64,000 bases of DNA, from the NCBI GenBank assembly GCA_037576195.1, contig CM075101.1, forward strand, positions 2,666,001 to 2,730,000. Reading direction: 5' to 3'. The translations under genes and the position numbers were made by a program. How positions within the stretch are numbered: the stretch's first letter is position 1; each line of letters opens with the position of its first letter. Below are positions 1 through 13,052 of this stretch, in pieces. Source of the stretch: Phytoseiulus persimilis (taxonomy: Eukaryota > Arthropoda > Arachnida > Mesostigmata > Phytoseiidae). The notes under the pieces were generated by a model. The model ran no database searches. It had not been told where the DNA came from and was given only the letters and a program-made list of their open reading frames with translations.

Positions 1-3000
1 AGAACCTTTGAGAGGAAGTTTCCTACTCCAGAGAGACCATGAGCCTCTCTTTTCGGGCTTCTCGGGACCCGAAAGATCGAAGCCTGATGGAGTACAGACC
101 TATGTCAATATAACGGGGTCCTACGTGGATAGTGTATCGGAGCAGAATCAGGCTATCATCAGTCCGTCCTATCCCAGTTACCCTTGGAGAAGCATAGAAA
201 CTTACTGAAAGAGAGACCCACGCCACTGCCGCAACAAGGTTGGAACCGATACGAATAAACGAAGTCGTTTTCGTGCAGTGAAGTAGAGCGCAGCTCACAG
301 TGTATTTCCACAAATCTCCAGCTCTAGATGTGACGTGCGAAATACAAAGATGGCTCGAGAATCATGGAAACCCACGAGCAAAAACTCGCGGGGATGTGCT
401 AGGTCTTCCGGTATGTGGCCGGATTTTCCGTCAAGCGCACACAGCAAAGCAGGCGATGGCACGGTTGACGATGCTTGAACTGTGAATTAGCGGAGGAGTA
501 TCAGAATAAGAATATTGAGAACGATACTTTACTGTGAAGGACGATTTTCGGAGCCCCAGAACGAATATTTAAAACTTCAAGCGAGATAGGAGACTAGAAC
601 TCTCATTCTCAAGGGAAAGGTAGTATTTGTTGAGCTGAACTTCCGAAGTTCCATCGGCACGCAAATCGCCATGCACAAGGAGCTTCAACGCATGAGGATT
701 TAGCGGTGAGAGAAAGTAATTTGGATTCGGGTAACTGCTACCCGACCGATCAGTAGAGATCTACCTCGAGACGGTCAAAGAAAACATGGGGAATGGAGCG
801 GCAGTTCACTCGACAGTTTTCGGGAACTTCGAGGTTTCACACCGGGATCTATTTCGCTCCCGTAGTGATGGGATTCTCTGTCACCTAAGGTTTGTTTTCA
901 AAGTTAAGGGCGGTTTCGACACTGCCTTGATGTCGATAGATATCACCTGTGAGCCGATTTGACTTCAAGAGGACCTGTGGAAGTTCTAGAGTTCATCCGT
1001 GAACGGGGCCACAGGCCCCCGTACCGGAGCTCGCAGATATGTTGTGAATATTCCCCAGAGTCGCAGTATGCGTCAGCAGCTGCTACAGGTGTTCGTTCCT
1101 TGCTCAAACTGATCGAAATGTATCGTTCAACATGGCACACTTGTCGCCGAAGCTGGGCCATCCCGTCTGTCAAGCATGAGCCGAAGACAAAGAGACCTCG
1201 ACGAAGCGATTCACAAATTGGAGCCGGAGGGAGGGCAAAAAGGAGGATCCCACGGCCTTCGTTCCCGACCCCCCAGAAAGAGTCCAGTTCGACGACCTTC
1301 TTCGAAAAACGGAGACGGAGGCCGCACCCTTCCAATGACACTTTCCAATTCAACGATCCGATTGTGAGTCTTTGCTGGTATGCGAGTTTTCTGATTCTGA
1401 ACGGTCCTGCGCTTCTCGTGGCTGGGTCCGTCAATAATTTGCTCGAGCGATGCACGGATCGACCACAGATTCCAACAACCAGCCCGCATTTTGCACAGAC
1501 GATGATCGCTCTTCTCACTCCGTGACCCAGGATTTTGGACCTTCCACAAGCCGAAACCTTGATGCTAGCATAAGTTTCCAAGTAATATTACAGTAATGTC
1601 GAGTCAGAATTTCTCGATCAAGTACAGGTTCAGACTTCCTACTCTCTGGGGTACATCGCGGCGTACCTGATCGCAGCACCTGATGCTGGAAACAGGCACA
1701 CGATCGAGGTGAATACATTGAGCTTACAGAACACGACGAATTCCGCCTCTCTTCGATCGTGCTTGTGCGCTCGCCAGCCAGATCCCGATCAGGCTCACGG
1801 CATTTCGTCCTACAGTCAATCTCATTGTAGAGCATTATCCGGTGGAGACCGAGCGCGATCCTGATCGGGATCACGGCATCCGCTTTTGCGTTCGGCGTTC
1901 CCCTTCGGCTCAGAGCGTGATGCCCCGATCCGTCTGGCTTTTCAGCTAGATGCTTAGTATCATCAGGGGACGCCGGAGAAGACACGTAGGTACAGGGATA
2001 AACCAGATAGGCGCACGAATTCCGCTAATCCTTCACACAAAGAGCACCCGCCTTGGTGAGTTCACTTTGCAATCAAACCGACTCGTTCTTCCCACTCGCG
2101 ACCATTTTCCCACTTTCAGACAATTTTCCCCATTGTTGAACAGCGGGGCCCGCGGTCGGGGCTACCGTGGATGGATCGGATGTACCAATAGTCAGGGTCT
2201 CCTTGTCAGACGTGAGACTACCCGCGCCGCTCAGGCCGACATTCCCGCCGCGTGGCTCTTTGCTATCGCCTCCTGTGCGATGGGAGATCCCACCAAGACC
2301 GACTATCTCTAGTCCAACTCCCAACAGCCCGAAAAAGTTCCGAGAATGCCGAAGGGAACAGCGAACATCGACAAGTGGGTGGGATGGTCATGTTTCTTCC
2401 GTCGTTTTCCGCTTATATTCCGCGCGGAATGAGCCGGCTGCGTCATTCTGCATCCTACGAGTTTCGATGCAAGCATGAATGGAACAACACGAGGGGCTGT
2501 GGTCGTCTTGAGCCTCGTCACTCGTGTCGACTCCTCGGAAAAGCTCTAAGACGTCTCTGGTTTTGGAAGTGATGCTCACACTGAGCTCGCGAAAAGCGTG
2601 GCCCCTATACGAGACTTGATGGGCTTGGGCAACCGCGCCGAGAGATGTACCAACAGCCAGCTTCTGGGTGTCGATCAGCGACGAATCAGTCGCCGTGCCG
2701 ACTCTTCCGTTGAACCAGGGAGTTGAGCGCATCGCGAAGGACGAATCCATCGACAGTCGATACTTTGCTCTCGCGGGGGGGTTCGATTCAACATCCAGAC
2801 GTGAGCCAAGGAGACCGATATAAGCTCACAAGGTAGGCTCGACAACTTGGCGATCAGCTAATTCAAAGTTGCCATTTATCGAGCGTTTTCCAAGCGAGTT
2901 GCTTCAAGAGAGGATAGCCAAGGGAGTTTCTAGTTCGCATAGGAAGTTCGGGGGGCCCAGGAACTGAATTCTGACTTGCGTGTCTCTGTTCGGCATGTGG

Positions 3001-6000
3001 CTTCCAACGTCAACGAGAGTTCTCAACGAATGAAAATTCAGCCTCAGCAAACGTATGATATCACCCTTCGAAAATATTGGTTCGGATCGACTTCGCATCC
3101 CGTTTGCTTCAGTGACTCATCTCGAACGAAGATGCCCTGCTGTATTTGTCGGCGTTCAGTTACCGTTCGAGGAATTTCACTGTACGAAAGGTCCCGATTG
3201 GATTTGTCGTAAAACGCGATGCTGATCCAAGAACTCCGTGAGCCGCGCCTCAAGCTATCCTTGTGTGGTGATCCATACCGTATGTAGTCGAGCTCTCGGG
3301 CTTCTCAAGCTGGAAAAAAAAGTTAGTGACGTGAAGCGACCGGCTTACCTCTCAGCACGGTCTTCCTCTTCCGTCGAATGATCCGACAATCGCATACTCA
3401 TCTTTCAACAATCCGGGATGGTAGTCAAATCGGAGAGCTGTGTTTCCACGGCCCGTGCGCATGGTCAGGAATGCACCGATCGTGATCGGTGTTTCAAACG
3501 CACCAGCTCGGTCCCTGTCGTCGGGATATATCCCTCGAAACTTTCCCTCATCGTTTGCTGGGAAGCGCTAGCTCGAGTTACTACAAACGAGCCTTCTCCG
3601 ACGGCGGGAAGCGATACGGAGGTACCTTTGTTCCGAGTCCGCGAGGCAATTCTCTCGATAGCATCCTGTGCACAAGATTGAAAATGGTTGAATCGGATGC
3701 GACCGGATAGCAGTCCGTCTTGGGTCGCTGTCAGAAACGACACAGCTCGAGCACGTACGCCAGACTGATGGGTGGACTGCGGTCTTCTAGGATATCTTTC
3801 TTTCGCCGGCGACAAATCGGTCTTATCAATTAACTCACCGTGTCACTGCAGTGAAAACGGTTCTGACATCGGATGCCTACACGTCACGTTACAGGCAATT
3901 ATCGGGATGAATCCTGTTTCATAGCTCGCAAGCTGGCCTTGGGACAGACGCTCTTAACGGGATTGATTTTCTGTGCGGAATCGAGCTCCTGGCAGTCGTT
4001 AGTGGCAAGACTGGCTTCTGACCTATTGCGCAGCTCTGAAGAAAAATCGGGGTCCCATGCTGCGCTTCCTAATAATGAGGACGACTGGTTTCCTTCGGCT
4101 CTTCCCGTCTCGGGGCTGGGCTCTTGTTACCCTGGGAAGACAGCCTTGCCCGATATCGTGTGTGATTTCCGTATTCTCTCTCAACATTTCATTGAGGCAC
4201 ATCGGGAACTCAAGCGGAGGAGGTCTTGTGGCATTCCTAAGGAACGATTTCCCGACCACCATGAGGAGATCTCAAAGGTCCTCTTCATATCGAGGATGGT
4301 CAAAAGGAGCGGATATCTGGTCACGAACAGTTGGGGTCTTCTCGCTCACTCGGTGGTTCCAACCCAGGACTAGAAACTCGGAAACGTTGTCGATTCTACA
4401 GAGATCCTGAATAAGGCTGGGAGCGAACTGCCGCCCTTCGGTCGGTCGAGTCCACAGCAAGACAGCACGCGCGGTGAGTTTTTCTGTGCGCTCACCGTAT
4501 TGGCTCTCGAACCGACAACTCAGCATTTGTGTTGTTCCTAGTCTGGCGTGTCTCGCGGGCGCACGCTTGTATCGCCGAGGAGAAAGAACCGAACTGAAAA
4601 ATAACTCTGCCTCTCTCTCGTTCCTTTCCAATACGGCGAGACGAGCCGCGGGACTTTACTAGTGAACTACGGAACACTGTCCCAGGGGCCGCATTTTGCC
4701 CCGCATTCCAAGTGAGGGAGCGCCGCGAACCCTCCCACCCCCGTGGGTGCATGAGGTTACAGATAACGATGCCTGCGTTGGCTCCGCAGGTTCTGTTCGA
4801 CTGTTCCAGTTTTTATGTCCTGCTGGCTCTCGCGCTCAATGAAAAATATCCGCACAGAGGAAGTTGGTCGCGTGTGAGGTCCGTTCATGAGCCTTCTCCA
4901 CTTCCCGCGTTGTCAGGCTGAGGGTCGCGACATAGTCACGTAAGTAGCAATAAAGTGAAAATTTCCAGCTCATATCTTAAAATCCAGCAAATAACTCGGG
5001 CTGATCCGGTGCGACGCAGGAATGGATGCGTTTCCCGAAAACCGTTGCGCTTTCGTTAAAAAACCGAACAAGCTGCTAGCAATTGATGCTGGTTCCGACG
5101 AGAAGGTTTATGTTCCCCATCAGTCGTTACATTGGAGCCGTTACCCAGATAACAGCACCGAAAGTTCGATGGACGCCCATGAACGCAGACGGAGACAGGA
5201 GCAACAACACTCGCTCCGGACTGATCTGGGAAAACCTGAGCTCGGTCACGTTCTGTATTCCCGCTCAGATTGAAGCAATGTCAGATCGGCAGCTGCGCCA
5301 CCCACCCTGCGGTCCTCAGGTGCAATCGCCCACGCTCGTCATCAGGAGAACAATTCCACGTCGCGGTAGTTTGACAAACTTCGGATGTTTCAGAGAATCG
5401 GAAGATCTTCGTTGGGGATCAACACTATCGGCATCTAAATCATGACCTGCTCTCGCTGCTGTTCTCGGTGTTCGCGCTGGATGCAGAGGTCGGGAAACGA
5501 TCCTCTGGGGGTAATCCTTTCGGTGTGTAGCAGGACTCTTCCATAGAATCACGTGGTTGCCCATTCCAGTAGCAGCAGTGCTCGCGAATACTGTTCGGCA
5601 TTTCGGCATGACCAGATGACCCGTGAACGCCGCGGTCTCGTGAGGGTCTCATTAGTTCTGCAGAGTTGAGCCTCGCGCCTCCGAATCATTAGTTCGACCA
5701 AGAGCGTCGGACAACGATAATCCCCCCCCCCCATTCCATCTTGAATTACGCATTCAGAAGCATTATGCTTTCGCTCCACTCAGATATAGAGACAGGGAAT
5801 ACTATGGAGGTACACTTAGTTGCGAAAATACGCGCGCACACCTGTTTTTCGACGTATTTCCTGGTTTGGACGACCGATTTAGATGAGATCAGCACCGAGA
5901 TAGAGTTTCACTCTCTGGGACATGAATCCGCTGTCGGAAGTCCCGATTTCCATCGTTATGAAGAAGTTTTTCAAACGCGAATCTCAGTACTTTCACTCGT

Positions 6001-7869
6001 AGCGAAATAATGCGCGCATCCCTGTTCTTGCTGTCATTCCTGCATGGAAGGTCCGTGTGAGCTGCAAATCGCACCGCCCTTGAGTCCCTTACTGCGAATC
6101 AAGATTCCAGGATTCCATCTTTGATGATGGAAACGTTGCACGAAGGCAGGATCGCCGATTTCCATGCATCGACGGAAGGTCCTCGAAATAATTTCTAGAG
6201 ATGTTCCACGTTGCTTCTGCGAAGGAGGGACGTCGAAGCACAGGATTCGAACATTTAATAATGAAGAGTCGCGTCGAATACCACAGGACCCCTGCCGCTG
6301 AAAAGTCACCGACCAATCGGCCTCCGATGCCTGACTTACGAGCCGGGAGCGAGTCCCACAGGACCGCATTCTCGAGGAGCAATCGGCCTCAAGGCTCCAA
6401 ACTTGACTTGGTGTAGAGATTCGACGGGAGCATGACGTAGAAGACGGCTCGTAACCTCAGAGAAACCGAGACGTCGAGGGTTCGATTCGCCTGCGGAGAC
6501 TTGGTCCGAAGGGGTCCCTGGGAAACCCTAGATGCCATCGGAACTTGAACACCCGGTTAATCGACCGTTGATGAATCAAGTACCACCGCAGCGTCGAGCC
6601 CCAGTATTCCAGGACGGGATCCTGCATTCTCTCGCGGGAGAAAGTGCTCAGATAGACGCGGCAGCTCGTCAGTGGGGTGGCTAAGTTTAATCCAAAGATT
6701 TCATACCGACTGATATTCTCCGATCGGGTTTTCTCGAACCTCGTCCGTTGTAGATCTCGATCTCGCCATGGAAACGTCATTTCCTCATTCTTTCCTCATT
6801 TGGCATTGCAAGAGGGGTGATCCTCGGTCGGAGGGGATGGAGTGAATCCCACTCGAGCCCATGAGCCCACCAGTCGACCGGTGACCTCCGCGAATCATGT
6901 GCGCTTAAGAGCGCCGAAGTTTTTGTTTTAATAGATTTTCATTTATTTATTTCTCGTAGCGAGTATTTCATTCAAATTACAGTGGACTGCCATTTATCGG
7001 TACACATCGGCACCAAACCATCCTGATCCGATTAGGCGGACAATCCGAATACGTGGAAATCAGAGGACGCATTACCCTGATACTGAATTTGCGACAAAAA
7101 TGTGTCGATTCTCTCTGTAGGCGCACTTCAGGCGCTCAGGCTCATTGAAACCCGGGTTGCGACACCTGAAGCTCTCCCTGAACATACGATTTGATGGAAT
7201 ATGTGACAGCGATTGGGCTTGCAGTGCTTGACGAAGAATCCATCAATTGAAGTCCGTCTTTTTTTCGTCCTCGACATTCTACAAACGGAGTCGACACAAA
7301 ATGAAGACGGTCTTTGACTGTCCTCCTCGGATTCATGCATGAAAGCTGTTCAAGTATTCCTGTACTCCGCTCAGCTTCATGAACAGGTACAGGCTTTACC
7401 GCCTCTCGTCAATCCTCCTTTTCTGAGCCAGAGTCACACAGCCCTGATTCGGCGCGATTCCTTGGACGATCCCATCTTCGTCAGGCTCAACCGGAGAGGA
7501 ACACTGAACATAATCGTCCATTGACGAGAATATCCCGATGTTCTGAACTTGAAGCAGAACAGAATCCGTTTGGTCTCCTTGTTCGAGAAAATTGGCAGAG
7601 TTTCGATTGTAAAACCTTGGAACCTGACAAGCTTCCGCGACTGTAACAGAAGGATCCGTCCGGCGAAGAGTTCCTCCTTGCGGAAACTTTTCATTCTTTC
7701 ATTCGAATATAAATTTCTCCCGCGATGGAATCATCCGAACACACGCAGCCTCGAACCGAAAAACCAGAGCGTGTGCTATGGAGAGAATCGGGGAATTTTT
7801 TGAGGGAACTTTTGATCCGAATGAGCGGCTGATTCGATTATCCGGTGGTTCCATTGAGCGGAGTCCGCT
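1..7869. other. No recognised gene or element
   Basis: I see no family I can name in this stretch. The longest open frames (minus strand 943-1581, plus strand 959-1525 and 3873-4373) overlap frames open on the other strand, so openness alone does not show coding. A short C tract lies at about 5722-5732. A stretch near 5822 resembles another near 6002 (both contain a gcgaaa...cgcgca block), which may be an old local duplication. No tRNA or rRNA signal was found. Confidence 0.5.
6457..6780 (-). CDS. Hypothetical open frame, 107 aa
   Basis: The product is not recognised. The frame is rich in Trp, Tyr and Arg, with a stretch of mixed hydrophobic and basic residues in its second half. It has no signal peptide and no motif I know. 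A direct repeat of tttcctcatt lies just upstream of its start at about 6782-6798. It could be a single exon of a split gene or a chance open frame; nothing nearby helps decide. Confidence 0.15.
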   Translation of the reverse strand: MTFPWRDRDLQRTRFEKTRSENISRYEIFGLNLATPLTSCRVYLSTFSRERMQDPVLEYWGSTLRWYLIHQRSINRVFKFRWHLGFPRDPFGPSLRRRIEPSTSRFL

Positions 7870-7874
7870 GTAGT

Positions 7875-8790
7875 TGCCGTCCTTAGCTACACACTTTTAC
7901 CATATATCGGGTAGATTATGGATTCCTCCCCAGTAGAATTCTGAGTTCTTGGTCTCACGCCAGTTTTTGAGTCATTTTTCGATTTCTTCGTGATTGAGGA
8001 GGCGCTGTTTCCCTTGGCGAAGAGGTGGTTATCGGATGGAGCAAGGTCTGGGGTGTATGGCGAGCGGGCGAGAGTTTCCCAACTTGTTCTCTCCACAGTT
8101 TCCAAAACACTTCTGGTCTTGTGGGGCGATGCGTTGCCATGGAGGAGAATGTTGCCTTCGTGGCGTGAAGCGAAATGCGGCCGTTCGAATGGCGCGGTCT
8201 AAATTGATGAGTTGGGCCTCATATCGACTCCCGGTAACCGTTTCGCCTGCTTTAAGCAGCTCAAAGTAGAGCACGCCATCCAACCAAATGCTCAACATGG
8301 TCTTTTTCCCGGAGCGATTCGGCCTCGCTCGCTCCGAGGGTCTTCGACAGGGGTTCACCCACCCTCTTTGCCGCTTGGGGTTCTCGCAATAGATTCACTT
8401 CTCATCTCCAGTGACTATCCGGTGCAGGAAACCCTTCCTTTCGAACCAGGCAATCAGGATATGGCACACCGTCACCGTTCCTGCTGCCTCTCTGACAGCT
8501 CTTGAGGCACCCACTTCCCGACCTTCGATTTTTTTCCGAGACTCTTCAGACGGATGGATATGCATTCACGGGTCACTCCCAACATTTCTTGACTCTCCGA
8601 GCAGTCTTCTTCCAATAAAGCCTCAAGCTACAGGTCTTCGAGTTTCTCGGAAGGTTCACCGCATGTTCTGTTCTCAATGTCGAAATCACCCGCTTTGAAC
8701 TCCGCGAAACATTCTCGGCACTCTCACTCGGCCTTTCACTCAGAGCGCGGTCACCATCGGATTCTGCGAGAAACCGATGCATCCTAAGCA
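7875..8790 (-). mobile_element. Mariner-family transposon, inactive copy
   Basis: Reading the minus strand, pieces in shifting frames follow the mariner transposase in order. First comes an N-terminal helix-turn-helix part (CREC...FKAGDFDIENRT, then LLEEDCSESQEMLGVTREC, then GKWVPQELSERQ). Next is the first catalytic block, FLHRIVTGDEKWIY, followed by LYFELLKAGETVTG. The third block is YTPDLAPSDNHLF and the C-terminal end is FYWGGIHNLPDIW. In this family the second catalytic Asp lies in a HDNA-type motif; here it reads HGNA, so one of the three catalytic acids is lost. There are also frameshifts and internal stops, for example in the segments near 8610 and near 7940. I did not find the terminal inverted repeats, so the outer limits are only those of the recognisable protein. 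Identity of the family is secure; the copy cannot encode an active enzyme. Confidence 0.93.
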
Positions 8791-11386
8791 CAGTGGCGGT
8801 TCGCCTGGCTTCTTGGAAGGGACGGGGGCATTCCCGTTCTCGGAAAAAGCTCCGTGGTGCGGCACTACATTTGATTGTGCTTCGGCACGTGGCGACTCGG
8901 CTTACGGGGCGATGAGCTTCAAGGGCTCGGCGCCATCCCTTCCCATTTCGAAAATTTCAAAGACATCGGGATTGGTGACAATAGCATTCTTTGAATGGAA
9001 AGTTCGAGATCTCTCATGCCAGCTGAAAGGACCCCCCTGCTTCGAGAGCTTTCAGCAAGAGCCCTAGCAGCAAGAATACGCGGTCATCGAACACCGGGAG
9101 AGATAGAATAATTCATCAGAGCCAGTTAATTTCGCCCCCTTTTCTGCTTTGATCAAGCCTCGAAACGCCGTCGGACCAGAAAAAGAAAAGAGCCCACGAC
9201 TCGAGCACCACTGCCAACTGCAGCGGCGAACAGAGGCGGCAGCTGTGAAACGATCCGATAACTCGAGTATCCGAACGATACGAATAAGTCCCGAATTTTC
9301 CACCTGCCTACCGTTGAAATGTCATCATACCGTCAGGGGAGCCCGTCGACGATCGTGCGCCTCCGAACGGTACGCGTCTCTGTGAGGACGCAGCAATATT
9401 TGTATAAGAGGCGGATTACTTGGTCGCTGCTCCCACTTACGCTATCGTGGAAGAAATTCAGGAGCTGAAGGGCCGGACAAACTGCCACGCTGGGTTCCCT
9501 GTAGGGCTCGCGCGACGCCAGGACCCCGCTACTTGTGGCTCTGGCTCGGTCCATGCGGAAATAATTTCGCGCGGCTGTTGCTTCCTCTCAGGACTGCAGA
9601 TAAGTTGATCCTTCCTCCCAAGAAGAGCCTTGAAGCGAATGAGGCGGACGCAGATCTCTTTAGCCCCTCGTTCTCATGAGTCGCAATCGGTCCAATTAGG
9701 CAGATGAGCCAAGGCATGGCATCAACGTTTTTTTGGAAGCGAGATTTCTGCGCTCTAATCCAGACAGGAGACAAAGGAGCAACACATGAATGTCGAGGAC
9801 GTAGAAGAAGTTTGTCGAGCGTCAATTCGGTGGAGGTCACGAATGAAACAGCTTCATGGAGGAGCTGGTGGGGGGCCTTCATCCTCCTCCCTGCTTTCCG
9901 AAAATGGGTTGGGAACGTTATTCACTACGAGTGAATCGCGCGCAGAAGAATCTTGGAGAAGAAACTTACCTCATCCTTGACGGCATCTTTCACAGTGAAT
10001 TTTCACGGAGAGTGGCGTTCTCAAACCGGCTTGAGCCACTCGTGAGAATGTGACGTCGTCTTTTCTTGGTCGTGCTAGGCTCGTTCGCTCTCTCCCCTCA
10101 GTCGGAGTCGAGCGAAGCAATCCACAGGAATGGCTGGAATTGCATGTGAAATGACGTGTCAAGCCTGTCCTCCGCTAGCTCAAAGAAGAGGCCCGGAATC
10201 GAAGTCGTGGGCTCGAGATCGCATGGCCCAAGGTAAGTTTATCAGCGATGGAGCCCATTAGCGCTCGGCCTGTCAGCGTCCTTCCGCTTAGTTCTGCGCT
10301 CGTTTGAAATCCGCTTCAGAGAGGCTTCTAGTGATCACAATTTCTAGGGCACACATCCAAGTACGGGAGGGATGTAGCGAGGGACTTACTTGGGAAGCTC
10401 GGAGCTTAAACTCTCGAAAACTCGCACGGTGTCTGTAAACACGTAGCAAGCTGCCTCGGAGCTTCCTCGGGGAAAACTTGAGATGCTTCATTCCTCATTC
10501 GGAAGAGCTAGAGCCGGCACTCGGTGATGATGTTATTGTGCCCTCAAGTGATCCTGCCTAGCGGACATTCCAGGAACAAGGTGCACAGGGGACTCGATCT
10601 TGAGACGAGCACGCTTTCGATAGCGTGGGATCAGGTCACAGATTCGAGCATCACTCGGCCTCGCGGAATGAGGGGACGAGATGAAGGCTGACTCTGGAAA
10701 CGAACGCGAGAGAGATCCTCACGTCTTGGCGCAAAACATAGGAGCTGAATTGAGAATCGTCTCATATGTTCAATCGAATGTTCGAGTGTAGCATCGAATT
10801 GTCTGAAGAGCCAAGTTTGTTTGCAGCTCAGGCAGTACCCATTGATTGCCGTCATCATCGAAGCGGGGACTTCTGCGCCTTGAGGCGGCCAGTCAGTCCG
10901 AAATTCTCCCGCTCAACGTTCTGACGAGAGGCAATCTTCAACCTACTTTTTGGAATGGGATCACAACGCACAGAGCTGACAAACGGGAGAGCATAGAAAG
11001 GGAGCTTCAGTCTGCAATAAAGTCGAGGTGATCGCTTCCAGGTCTGGAACTGGGTGGGCTTTCCGGAGTGAATGACCCACGGGATGGAACAGTTCGGGTC
11101 AAAGGCTTTGTTCTAGTTCTGCTTCGGCCGAGTCCTTTTCTGCAGTCTGCGACGCGATGCTGTTATACTCGAAGTGGGATCGGTTAACACCTATTGCAGA
11201 TGGCTCGCCTCGAGGTGTGCTCCCCGTCATCTGTTTCGACTCCGGGTCAGTCGGACGTGGTTTTGTTATCTCAGTTGACACGACGCTTCTCAAACCGGCG
11301 AGAGCTGCCACTTAGCCAGTCGTCTGATGGAAAACCGCCACGAGCGCAAGGAGATATTTGGCTTACAGAACGTTTCTGTTTCTCAG
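8791..11386. other. No recognised gene or element
   Basis: Only short open frames in several overlapping phases are present. The start of the mariner element may reach into the first few hundred bases, but I cannot place its inverted repeat. I see no clear repeat, RNA gene or splice-supported exon. The last bases form a strong splice acceptor (pyrimidine tract ending ctcag at 11386) that opens the serpin exon listed separately. Confidence 0.5.
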
Positions 11387-12437
11387 GATGGACGATGTGA
11401 TTTTGAAACATCAGCTGGCACTATGCGTCCTCCAGCGGATTTGCAAAGATGAGAAAAGAAATTTCGCCTTCTCACCCCTGAGCTTGAGAACTGCCTTCGC
11501 CATGCTGGCTGCCGTTCTGAAAGGAGACTCACCGAGGGAATCTGTTATCATCTTATCATCTCCCTGCGGCACAATGTGGGCGATTTTTGCTCGAAATTAT
11601 TTTTGGCGATTTTCGCTGAAACTGATGTTATTTCATTATTTTTTACACAGAAGCTGAAGTCGTATGGAGTCGAGGCGGTGGCTTCGGATAGACAGGATCG
11701 AGGTCTACAAGAAGAGTCAACCAACACTTCATTCGCAGACGGTCCCTTTTAGTACTATTACTTATATAATAGCTAGTATATAACGTTATATTAGAGCGGA
11801 TAGTGCTCCGCGGATATCCGGTCCTATTGCAATTCTAGCCGACTGCCCACACTCAGGGGAGTCCAACTGGCCAGTTTTCAGCTGCCCCTTCGCACCTCGA
11901 GACACAACATACACGAAAATTTGGGAAAAGAGGGGGTGTTTTTGGCCCCTTCCGACTGATTTTTGATCTTCATTTCTGACGCTTGTTCTCGGCTCCACGG
12001 GCAGCGAGATCGATCCGAATGACTGTTATCGCCATAATACTCCATAGATTCTCAGAAAAAAAGACTTCCGACCCGATCCTATCACTGGAAGTGTCTGTTT
12101 CTTCCGGCAGCTCTCGGAGCTCTTTCTGGAGAGCGATAGAAACATCTATGTCTGCATGAAGTTGCTAAACGAGAGTAACCCTACCCTCAGTGCTGAGAAT
12201 ATGGAAGAAGTGAGATTATATGCGCACAAACGATTCGTAGGGAAATTCAACGAAAAGTGGCTCAGTTCCAACAGAACTCGCGGTCGTTTCTTCAATAAAT
12301 TCGTTACTTGGCTGGACACCGTGAACAGAATCCAAATCAGCGTTTTGCCCGTTACCCATTCGGAAGAAGTCCCCTCTGATGGAACAACAGAGTCTGCATC
12401 CAACTGTATTGTACCGGCTCCCCGTTTCGCCGTCTAG
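11387..12437 (+). pseudogene. Serpin gene fragment in two exon-like pieces
   Basis: The first piece starts after a clean acceptor (ctgtttctcag) with ATG at 11388. It carries the serpin N-terminal signature FAFSPLSLRTAFAMLAAVLK at about codons 26-45, followed by GDS. The second piece begins after a cag at 12108-12110 (LSELFLE...RNIYVCMKLL) and runs to a stop at 12435-12437. Its FNKFVTWLDTVNRIQIS matches the serpin helix where INxWVxxxTxxxI is usual. About 130 residues are covered, against about 375 in a full serpin. I find no strand s3A, no shutter-region continuation and no reactive-centre loop downstream. No signal peptide is visible. The interval between the two pieces is filled by one arm of a large inverted repeat, and the second arm follows the second piece. 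It is probably a broken gene, though distant exons outside what I can recognise are possible. Confidence 0.7.
11564..12101 (+). repeat. Left arm of a long inverted repeat
   Basis: This arm is the near-exact reverse complement of 12534-13052. The match runs from the ctgcggcac block near 11564 to ctggaagtgtctgtttc at 12101. The main difference is about 14 extra bases in an AT-rich stretch around 11760-11775 (a small duplication around ataatagctagtata). The arm fills the space between the two serpin pieces. On its minus strand it contains an open frame (11786-11998) whose C-terminal part is repeated in the other arm. Confidence 0.92.
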
Positions 12438-12533
12438 AAACGCGAAAGTCACTAGTGGCTATGGGTGGGACTCAAGGCGAATTGCTTTTCGTCGACTCAA
12501 ATGATGATGATGATGAATCGAGGCGAATTAGTT

Positions 12534-13052
12534 GAAACAGACACTTCCAGTGATAGGATCGGGTCGGAAGGCTTTTTTTCTGAGAATCTATGGAGTATTA
12601 TGGCGATAACAGTCATTCTGATCGATCTCGCTGCCCGTGGAGCCGAGAACAAGCGTCAGAAATGAAGATCAAAAATCAGTCGGAAGGGGCCAAAAACACC
12701 CTCTTCTTCCAAATTTTCGTGTATATTGTGTCTCGAGGTGCGAAGGGGCAGCTGAAAACTGGTCAGTTGGACTCTCCTGAGTGTGGGCAGTCGGCTAGAA
12801 TTGCAATAGGGCCGGATATCCGCGGAGCACTATCCGCTCTAATATAACGTTATATACTAGCTAGTACTAAAAGGGACCGTCTGCGAATGAAGTGTTGGTT
12901 AACTCTTCTTGTAGACCTCGATCCTGTCTATCCGAAGCCACCGCCTCGACTCCATACGACTTCAGCTTCTATGTAAAAAATAATTAAATAACATCAGTTT
13001 CAGCGAAAATCGCCAAAAATAATTTCGAGCACAAATCGCCCACTGTGCGGCA
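12534..13052 (-). repeat. Right arm of a long inverted repeat
   Basis: This is the partner of 11564-12101 in opposite orientation, with a 432-base spacer between the arms that holds the second serpin piece. The high similarity, with few substitutions by eye, suggests a recent origin or ongoing gene conversion. On its plus strand an open frame (12590-12847) shares about the last 50 residues with the left-arm frame. I could not find matching outer target-site duplications. Candidates are a foldback-type transposon, an inverted duplication, or two copies of one element inserted head to head. Confidence 0.92.

Noticed and set aside
943..1581. Overlapping 212- and 188-codon frames on opposite strands
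   Set aside because: Both strands and a third frame are open over the same bases and none shows a motif or splice signal, so I cannot choose any as a gene.
6470..6500. gggttcgattc resembling a tRNA T-arm
   Set aside because: The flanking bases do not pair as a T stem, and no anticodon arm or D arm is found upstream; the same failed test applies to similar strings near 2780, 36340 and 57130.
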